From Chloracidobacterium sp. UBA6041 (GTDB lineage: Bacteria; Acidobacteriota; Blastocatellia; Pyrinomonadales; Pyrinomonadaceae): a stretch of DNA of 17,911 bases. A model generated the notes under the pieces. It ran no database searches and was not told the DNA's origin. It worked only from the letters and a program-made list of their open reading frames with translations. The stretch lies in the NCBI GenBank assembly GCA_002427845.1, contig DIYZ01000166.1:18972-36882 (forward strand), given 5' to 3'. This document shows, one piece after another, positions 13,026 through 17,911 of this stretch (positions are counted from its first letter, which is position 1; each line of letters starts with the position of its first letter). The position numbers and the translations under genes are program-made.

Positions 13026-13550
13026 CTACGGTTGTCTAAGCTGTCCCGGCAGGATAGAACTTCCGGTGATAATTGGTCGGGCGATGGCTTCAACGGTAGT
13101 CGTATCCTGTAGAATCCTTCCGTCGGCGCGAGTACTCTTTACTTGCACCACAGCGTCATCTTTGTCGCCGAAGACGACCGCTGTCCCCTCTCTGGTAACA
13201 TTGTTGGCGAAAGTCAAACTGACATGAACCTTGAATTCCTGAGCTCTGATACAAGTAGCAGTGGGGCCGAGTCTCCACCTCACCAATATATTGAGACCTC
13301 CGTTTGGACGTTCACCTGCCTTGCTCACTTCTATGATCTGCACAGAGATGGCGCAAGCGCCCTGATTCTGCGGCTCGCCCATCAATGCAGGTTCGGTAGC
13401 AGCGGCTGCATCAAGGCGTGACTCTGAGTTGGAAGTGTTCGTCGCAACTTTCGCTGCGGCTTTTGTGAGCAGACCGCCGCGGGTCAAGCCGAGCATGGCC
13501 AGCGACATTATCAAAATGAAACTTGCTGTGAATAGAAACTTTTGCATCAT
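13026..13550 (-). CDS. Small exported protein, single Fn3-like domain, paralogue of the next gene
   Basis: A 174-residue protein with a Sec signal (MQKFLFTASFILIMSLAMLGL), a Ser/Ala-rich spacer and a beta-rich domain: CAISVQIIEVSKAGE, GLNILVRWRLGPTATCIRAQEFKVHVSLTF, then VQVKSTRADGRILQDTTTVEA. It shares the Cys - V.W.LG....C....F.V pattern and overall length with the 12402-12902 product. AAGGAG lies 8 nt before the first of two adjacent ATGs. Same strand and operon-like spacing as its neighbours. No enzyme motif is visible, so function is unknown. Confidence 0.78.
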   Translation of the reverse strand: MMQKFLFTASFILIMSLAMLGLTRGGLLTKAAAKVATNTSNSESRLDAAAATEPALMGEPQNQGACAISVQIIEVSKAGERPNGGLNILVRWRLGPTATCIRAQEFKVHVSLTFANNVTREGTAVVFGDKDDAVVQVKSTRADGRILQDTTTVEAIARPIITGSSILPGQLRQP

Positions 13551-13653
13551 GATTTTTCTCCTTTTGTTTAAGTTTTGTTTTCAGGTGAGTCAAAGCAGTG
13601 ACTCCTTAGGGGAACACTTCCCTTTCCTGCCCCCGATGTTTTTCCGGGTGAGA

Positions 13654-14346
13654 TTACTTCTGCTGGATGAGAAGCTGCCGCATGGCATCTGCGCCAAATG
13701 AACTGCGACAGTCGGAACCCTGGGTAACAAATTCGCCCCGATTGGGAAGTGGGTCATACGTCTGGCCATCAAAGTGGTAGATAGCCGAATAGACCAGTGT
13801 GGTTGCGTCCAGAAGACAGCCCTCGACCTGACCGCGATACTGCGCTTCACCGGTTTCGTCCGCGACGAAAGAAGATGGGTCAGGTAGTTGCCCCTCAGGA
13901 TGGAAGGCCGTCAAAGGCAAGGTCCGTTCAACCCCTGGGCACAATGGATTATCGGTGTCGGGGACAAACGTCGCGTAAAAGATCGAGTAGATTCCTCCCG
14001 GAATCAGTCCGGTCAGCGTGATACGGACGCTTGTGCGCGGACCTTCGCCGCCGCCGATACAATGTGCGGTTGCCGTTGCAGACGCGCTCTTGAATTGGCC
14101 CCAGGTAACACCGAGCGATGTCCCGCTCACGTTGTGAAGCAGCGCATCCGGCGGAGTAGAACCGTCAGGGTTTCTCAGAAATCCCCCATCGAGCACGAAA
14201 ACATCGTTCGGGAAGACCAGGACAGATGCCTCACGATCTACCTGCCCGGCACTTGCGCGAACTCTGTTGCTCGCGCACGGGATAATAATTAAAAGCGAGC
14301 TTGCTGCTATCGCCAAAGTTGCTAGGATGAGTTTATTGCGTTTCAT
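13654..14346 (-). CDS. Exported protein of unknown function, cysteine-containing beta-rich domain
   Basis: A 230-residue protein. The signal peptide is MKRNKLILATLAIAASSLLIII followed by a Cys in a possible lipobox-like PCAS context. The mature part contains NDVFVLDGGFLRNPDG, VRITLTGLIPGGIYSIFYATFVP, and pairs of cysteines (CIGG, LCPG, GCLL, DCRS) that could form disulphides. The ITLTGL-P-Y--FY strand pattern suggests an all-beta sandwich. I do not recognise the family. GAGGAGG sits 5 nt before the chosen ATG; an ATG seven codons earlier lacks this. The gene starts 22 nt after the stop of the HTH gene and is very probably co-transcribed with it. Confidence 0.75.
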   Translation of the reverse strand: MKRNKLILATLAIAASSLLIIIPCASNRVRASAGQVDREASVLVFPNDVFVLDGGFLRNPDGSTPPDALLHNVSGTSLGVTWGQFKSASATATAHCIGGGEGPRTSVRITLTGLIPGGIYSIFYATFVPDTDNPLCPGVERTLPLTAFHPEGQLPDPSSFVADETGEAQYRGQVEGCLLDATTLVYSAIYHFDGQTYDPLPNRGEFVTQGSDCRSSFGADAMRQLLIQQK

Positions 14347-14367
14347 TTTTCCCTCCTCTTTCTGCAT

Positions 14368-14781
14368 TCACTTCCTGGAAGAACAAGTTGCTTGTTCCTT
14401 CACGCGCTTTGTTGCTGCCCGATGATCACTGAACAGGTTGAGATCGGTTATTAGGTTCCTCATCGAAAGACCGAGCGAGCGTAGCTTCGAATGGAAACCG
14501 CTCTGGCTCAGACTGAGTCGTCGCGCGGCGACGCTCGTCTGGCCTTCGCTTTCAAGCAAAGCCTCGGCGAGTAAAGCCAATTCACCTGCACGGGCGGCGT
14601 TGAGAGAGGCATCGCAGCCCTCTCCTAAATCAATCGTCAGTCGATCCGTGCCGTCTGTGTTCGGCCGCGACTCATCACGAGATGGGGAAAGATCGTTGGC
14701 ATCTGTGCACGGCTCCTCGCCGGAGTAGATCGTGACCTGACGGCGGAAAGCGGTGATCTCTATGCGGCACATCTTTTTCAA
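14368..14781 (-). CDS. Small protein with C-terminal Fis-like helix-turn-helix
   Basis: About 137 residues. The N-terminal part (RIEITAFRRQVTIYSGE) looks like a short beta unit. The C-terminal part, ELALLAEALLESEGQTSVAARRLSLSQSGFHSKLRSLGLS, has the spacing of the Fis/NtrC-type DNA-binding helix-turn-helix. The start is probably TTG at 14781, because AAGGAG lies 6-7 nt upstream; the ATG three codons later is too far from it. It is the first gene of the minus-strand run of exported proteins and so a candidate regulator of that run. No AAA+ or receiver domain is attached. Function is inferred from the HTH only. Confidence 0.7.
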   Translation of the reverse strand: MKKMCRIEITAFRRQVTIYSGEEPCTDANDLSPSRDESRPNTDGTDRLTIDLGEGCDASLNAARAGELALLAEALLESEGQTSVAARRLSLSQSGFHSKLRSLGLSMRNLITDLNLFSDHRAATKRVKEQATCSSRK

Positions 14782-15024
14782 GCCTGTCTCCTTAGCTGTG
14801 TGTGGCCTTTGTCTGAGACCTGGACCTGTCTTACAATTCAGGAAATTCCAGGCCGCTGGGATTTGCTTCCCTGTCCACTGACGATTGCATTGAACTTCTT
14901 CGTGCGCCGCGCAGATTAGCTGGAGAGGTCCCGGGAAGTGATGCAAAAAGGCTGAAAGAACCATGAAAATTCAATGAAAGATCGGAAAGAGCGTGTTTTA
15001 GACATTTTTCTTTCTGACGAGTCC
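14782..15024. other. Gene-free interval between divergent regulators
   Basis: No credible coding region was seen. Together with the palindrome at 15025-15193 it separates the Fis-like gene from the winged-helix/TPR gene, so it must contain the promoter of the minus-strand exported-protein operon. I could not pick a convincing promoter by eye. Confidence 0.4.
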
Positions 15025-15193
15025 GTCGGAAAAAGCCGCGTAGCGGCGAGATGTTTATAGCCTTGGAGCGAAACTCATTCATCGCCTGCTGAACGGAGCG
15101 CAAGGCTGCGCATTTCGCTCCGTTCAGCAGAGTTCAAAAAATCGACGACTTCCGTATCTATAAACATTTCCTGCCTCCGGCATTTTTTCCGAC
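15025..15193. repeat. Nested palindromic element with alternative pairings
   Basis: Outer arms GTCGGAAAAA (15025-15034) and TTTTTCCGAC (15184-15193); middle arms ATGTTTATAG (15051-15060) and CTATAAACAT (15158-15167); inner 15-bp arms CTGCTGAACGGAGCG (15086-15100) and its exact complement (15116-15130). Small local hairpins GCCGC/GCGGC (15035-15047) and GCC/GGC (15173-15181) sit between. GGAGCGAAA (15065-15073) can instead pair with TTTCGCTCC (15113-15121), which excludes the inner stem. It ends 28 nt before the TTG start of the TPR regulator. It resembles a MITE or large REP-like element; an operator or leader role is possible. Confidence 0.75.
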
Positions 15194-15221
15194 AGCCACC
15201 TAACAAGCTTGGTTCGCGCAG

Positions 15222-17156
15222 TTGCAAAAGATTACCCACCAAATTCATTCATTCGACGGCTTCGCACTCGATCTGACGCGCGGGTGCCTTCTCCGTGAAG
15301 GCGTTGAGATAAAGCTGCGCCCACAGACTTTTGAGACTCTCAAATTCCTGGTCGAAAACAGCGGACGGCTCATCAGCAAAGATGAGTTGATTAAGGCGGT
15401 GTGGCCCGAATGGAATGCCAGCGATAACCAGTTGGCGCGGTGCCTGAGTGAAGTGCGCCAGGCGCTGGGCGATGACGAGCAGCACTACATCAAGACCGTA
15501 CCGCGGCGTGGCTACATCTTCGACGCGCAAGGGAGTGAAGACAACACAACGAAGACTGGCCATGTTTACAGGGAACAGATCGAGGGCGTTAAGGTCGTCA
15601 TCGAAGAGGAAGCGTACGAGCAAGGGGAAAGCTTAAGAGCACGCTCGCTCAGTCAGCCAGACATCCTGCCTGCGCACTTGCACCGGTGGAGGCCCAACCC
15701 AAAAGTCTTCGCGATCACCGCGCTCGGCGTGGTGCTGTTGAGCGTCGTCGCGTACTTTCTATTTTCCAGCAGACCGAAACGGGTTGAGTCGACGGCAAAG
15801 CAGCCCGAGACCATTGCGGTGCTTCCCTTCAAACCGATGAACCAAACCAGCCAAGATGAATTTCTGGAGCTGGGCATGGCCGATGCTTTGATCACCAAGC
15901 TCAGCAACCTGAGACAGATCGTCGTGCGTCCGACGAGCGCCGTGCGGAAGTACACAGCACTGGAACAAGACCCGGTCGCGGCGGGCCGAGAACTCAAGGT
16001 GGCATCAGTCCTGGAAGGCAGTGTTCAGCGGCTGGATGATCGGATTCGGGTGACCGTGCAACTTGTCAGCGTCGAGGATGGCAGTCCACTGTGGGCGGAG
16101 AAGTTCGACGAGAAGTTTGCGAATATCTTCGCGGTGCAGGATTCAATTTCCGAGAAGATCGCGGAAAGGCTGGCGCTCAAGCTCACGGGCGAGGACATGC
16201 GACGCCTGACCAAACGCTACACCGACAACGTCGAAGCCTACCAACTTTATCTGAAGGGCCGTTACTTTTGGGAAATGAGAACAGAAGAAGCGATGAAGAA
16301 GAGCGTGGAGTACTTCGAGCAGGCTATTCAAATAGACCCGAACTACGCACTGGCATATGCCGGGATCGCCCATTCCTACACTGCCCTCAGAGCCCGCGGT
16401 TATGTTCCTCCTTTGGAGGGCGCGCAAAAGATGAAAGAAGCAGTGACGAAGGCTCTGGAGATGGACGATAATCTTGCGGAAGCTCACACGGCGATGGGTA
16501 CCTATAAAATCACCGAGTTCGATTGGCCGGGAGCCGAGAGAGAGTTTAAGCGAGCCATTGAGTTGGACCCCAACTATCCGACGGCACATCTCTGGTACGG
16601 CTTTTTTTTAGAAGGGATGGGGCGGCAAGATGAAAACATCGCAGAAAGAAAACGCGCTCTAGAGCTTGATCCACTGAATTTCGAAATAAACGCAAGTTTG
16701 GGCTCTGCATACTTACATGCGGGCCAATATGACAAGGCTATCGAGCAAGAGAGTAAAGCGCTTGAGTTGAACCCGAACTTTCAGGCCGCCCATCAGTACC
16801 TGGGGCAGATTTATTTGACAAAAGGAATGTATGTCGAAGCCATTTCAGAGTTTCAAAAGGCCTGGAATAAAGGTTCTCTCGGGCACGCGTATGGAGTTTC
16901 AGGACGTAGAGCCGAGGCGCAGAAAACGCTCGCGGAATTAATTGAAACTTCAAAGCATCGCTATATCTCGCCGCTCGACATAGCGCGGATCTATGCTGGC
17001 CTTGACGAAAAGGACCAGGCGTTCCAATGGCTAGAAAAAGCCTATCAAGAGCGTGTTACTTATCTAATGCTCCTCAAAGTTGATGAAGACTTTTCCAGTC
17101 TTCATTCAGACCCGAGATTTCAAAACCTACTGCAGCGCGTTGGCCTCGCGCCGTGA
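15222..17156 (+). CDS. Membrane-anchored winged-helix transcription regulator with TPR sensor (CadC-like)
   Basis: A 644-residue protein. Residues about 10-103 form an OmpR/CadC-type winged helix: RPQTFETLKFLVENSGRLIS, DELIKAVWP, and the wing IKTVPRRGYIF. A single membrane segment follows at about 162-182 (FAITALGVVLLSVVAYFLF). A FlgO/TolB-N-like domain comes next (TIAVLPFKPM, MADALITKLSNL, VLEGSVQRLDDRIRVTVQL), then several TPRs from about 345 on (YFEQAIQIDPNYALAYAGIA, EFKRAIELDPNYPTAHLWYG, QESKALELNPNFQAAHQYLG). The DNA-binding part is thus cytoplasmic and the TPR part extracytoplasmic. The start is TTG at 15222; an in-frame TAA at 15201 and the lack of ATG leave no alternative, and no clear ribosome site is seen. 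It faces away from the exported-protein operon, which it may control. Such proteins are common in Acidobacteria. Confidence 0.92.
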   Translation: MQKITHQIHSFDGFALDLTRGCLLREGVEIKLRPQTFETLKFLVENSGRLISKDELIKAVWPEWNASDNQLARCLSEVRQALGDDEQHYIKTVPRRGYIFDAQGSEDNTTKTGHVYREQIEGVKVVIEEEAYEQGESLRARSLSQPDILPAHLHRWRPNPKVFAITALGVVLLSVVAYFLFSSRPKRVESTAKQPETIAVLPFKPMNQTSQDEFLELGMADALITKLSNLRQIVVRPTSAVRKYTALEQDPVAAGRELKVASVLEGSVQRLDDRIRVTVQLVSVEDGSPLWAEKFDEKFANIFAVQDSISEKIAERLALKLTGEDMRRLTKRYTDNVEAYQLYLKGRYFWEMRTEEAMKKSVEYFEQAIQIDPNYALAYAGIAHSYTALRARGYVPPLEGAQKMKEAVTKALEMDDNLAEAHTAMGTYKITEFDWPGAEREFKRAIELDPNYPTAHLWYGFFLEGMGRQDENIAERKRALELDPLNFEINASLGSAYLHAGQYDKAIEQESKALELNPNFQAAHQYLGQIYLTKGMYVEAISEFQKAWNKGSLGHAYGVSGRRAEAQKTLAELIETSKHRYISPLDIARIYAGLDEKDQAFQWLEKAYQERVTYLMLLKVDEDFSSLHSDPRFQNLLQRVGLAP

Positions 17157-17232
17157 CTCATGATTTCAGCAGCCGTCCGAGGCTTGAGAACCGCTTCGAC
17201 CCGTTCATTGAATACGACAGGAGGAATCTGCG

Positions 17233-17712
17233 ATGAAAACCTGGACTTTGCTTGCGCTGCTTTCGCTCGTGGCCATGCCGGCCTTTGCTGATCCAGCGGC
17301 TGACGCGAAAGCCCATTCGGAAGCATTCGCACGTGCCTGGAACGCTCGCGACGTAAAGGGCGTGCTCGCTCTCTATGCCGACGACGCACGGGTAATCTGG
17401 TCGGATGAGGGAGAGGAGGCGAACGGAAAGGCTGAGATTGAGAAGTTGCTTACAAATGCAATGAAGAGCTTCCCGAAGGACGGTAGAGTTGTTTTCAAAT
17501 CGCAGGAAGCCATTCCGCTCGGTAACGGCTACATCGCCACGGTCGGTCACTGGGAGATCTCGTTTACGAATGACGACGGCAAGAAACAGACCGTGCAGAT
17601 TCGCAGCACCGAGATCATCAGGAAGCAAGGACGCAAGACCCTTTATGTCATCGATCATGCGTCGGTTGGGACGCCTCCGCCGAATCAGCCTGCAGCAGCG
17701 GGCAACAAGTAG
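17233..17712 (+). CDS. Exported SnoaL-like / DUF4440-type small protein
   Basis: A 159-residue protein with a Sec signal (MKTWTLLALLSLVAMPAFA, cleavage before DPAAD) and a cone-shaped NTF2/SnoaL-like domain: AFARAWNARDVKGVLALYADDARV, NGKAEIEKLL, GYIATVGHWEIS, and a closing RSTEIIRKQGRKTLYVIDHAS. GGAGG lies 9 nt before the ATG. It starts 76 nt after the TPR regulator on the same strand and may be co-transcribed. Members of this fold bind small molecules or act as hydrolase or isomerase scaffolds; no specific reaction can be assigned. It is the last gene before the putative att repeat. Confidence 0.85.
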   Translation: MKTWTLLALLSLVAMPAFADPAADAKAHSEAFARAWNARDVKGVLALYADDARVIWSDEGEEANGKAEIEKLLTNAMKSFPKDGRVVFKSQEAIPLGNGYIATVGHWEISFTNDDGKKQTVQIRSTEIIRKQGRKTLYVIDHASVGTPPPNQPAAAGNK

Positions 17713-17888
17713 ACGCTCGATGAGAGTAGTCACGTCCAGGCTGGCCGTGGCGGGACCCGCTCTGGCCGCGTGCCGTCCAACGGAGGCATGCACCCGACCG
17801 CCACAAAAGCGCGGAGGCGCGGATACCCCCGAACACGTATGGTGTTAGCAAAGCTAAGTTATTGGGTTCATTATTTGGGGATGCTAAT

Positions 17889-17911
17889 CTGTCACGTCGG
17901 AGGTCGCGGGT
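17889..17911 (+). repeat. Putative att direct repeat, distal copy (tRNA-Asp 3' fragment, cut by window end)
   Basis: Exact 23-nt copy of 9866-9888. The preceding sequence shows no resemblance to the 5' half of the tRNA, so this is a fragment, not a second gene. The match reaches the last base of the window and presumably continues toward the tRNA 3' end. Confidence 0.75.

Noticed and set aside
14782..14964. N-terminal extension of the Fis-like HTH gene up to an ATG at 14964
   Set aside because: The extra residues have no protein-like pattern, and a well-placed AAGGAG supports the TTG start at 14781 instead.
17158..17793. 211-residue minus-strand open frame
   Set aside because: Antisense to the SnoaL-like gene, which has a signal peptide, ribosome site and recognisable fold pattern.
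17889..17911. Second tRNA-Asp gene running off the window
   Set aside because: Sequence before 17889 has no resemblance to the acceptor, D-arm or 5' anticodon stem of tRNA-Asp, so only a 3' fragment is present.

Overview
The window looks like a chromosomal segment of an Acidobacteriota bacterium, most likely Blastocatellia/Pyrinomonadales-like. The lineage is inferred from an acidobacterial-type secreted VWFA protein, a CadC-like winged-helix/TPR regulator of the kind expanded in that phylum, heptad and palindromic intergenic repeats, and dense TTG/GTG starts. No marker gene settles the taxonomy.

Region 1 (1-7.4 kb) holds nucleotide and pentose-phosphate metabolism. On the minus strand are deoxyribose-phosphate aldolase (deoC) and an RpiB-family isomerase. 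Both carry extra N-terminal tails that begin with a short amphipathic helix of the type that targets enzymes into bacterial microcompartments (BMCs). They are followed by a 5'-nucleotidase split into two exported proteins (a Tat-exported metallophosphatase and a Sec-exported C-terminal domain), a plus-strand hypoxanthine phosphoribosyltransferase, a frameshifted exported metallo-beta-lactamase-fold gene, and phosphopentomutase (deoB). Together these suggest scavenging of extracellular (deoxy)nucleotides: nucleotide to nucleoside to (deoxy)ribose-1-P to (deoxy)ribose-5-P, then cleavage to acetaldehyde and glyceraldehyde-3-P inside a BMC. This matches what I recall as the sugar-phosphate-utilising (SPU) BMC type. 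Shell genes would lie outside the window, probably beyond position 1.

Region 2 (7.3-9.3 kb) has a four-helix-bundle (23S rRNA intervening-sequence type) gene enclosed by a long inverted repeat, then a secreted VWFA protein.

Region 3 (9.4-17.9 kb) begins with tRNA-Val(UAC) and tRNA-Asp(GUC). A 23-bp exact copy of the tRNA-Asp sequence, starting in its anticodon loop, sits at the right edge of the window (17889-17911). The roughly 8 kb between them therefore looks like a tRNA-integrated genomic island, but no integrase is visible. Its cargo is a minus-strand run of a small Fis-like helix-turn-helix gene followed by five genes for exported proteins. At least three of these are related to one another, and the last is broken by an in-frame amber codon and probably a frameshift. 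A divergent winged-helix/TM/TPR regulator and a small exported SnoaL-like protein face away from a nested palindrome at 15025-15193.

Intergenic DNA is unusually rich in structure: heptanucleotide arrays placed directly after stop codons, strings of short hairpins, and competing palindromes.
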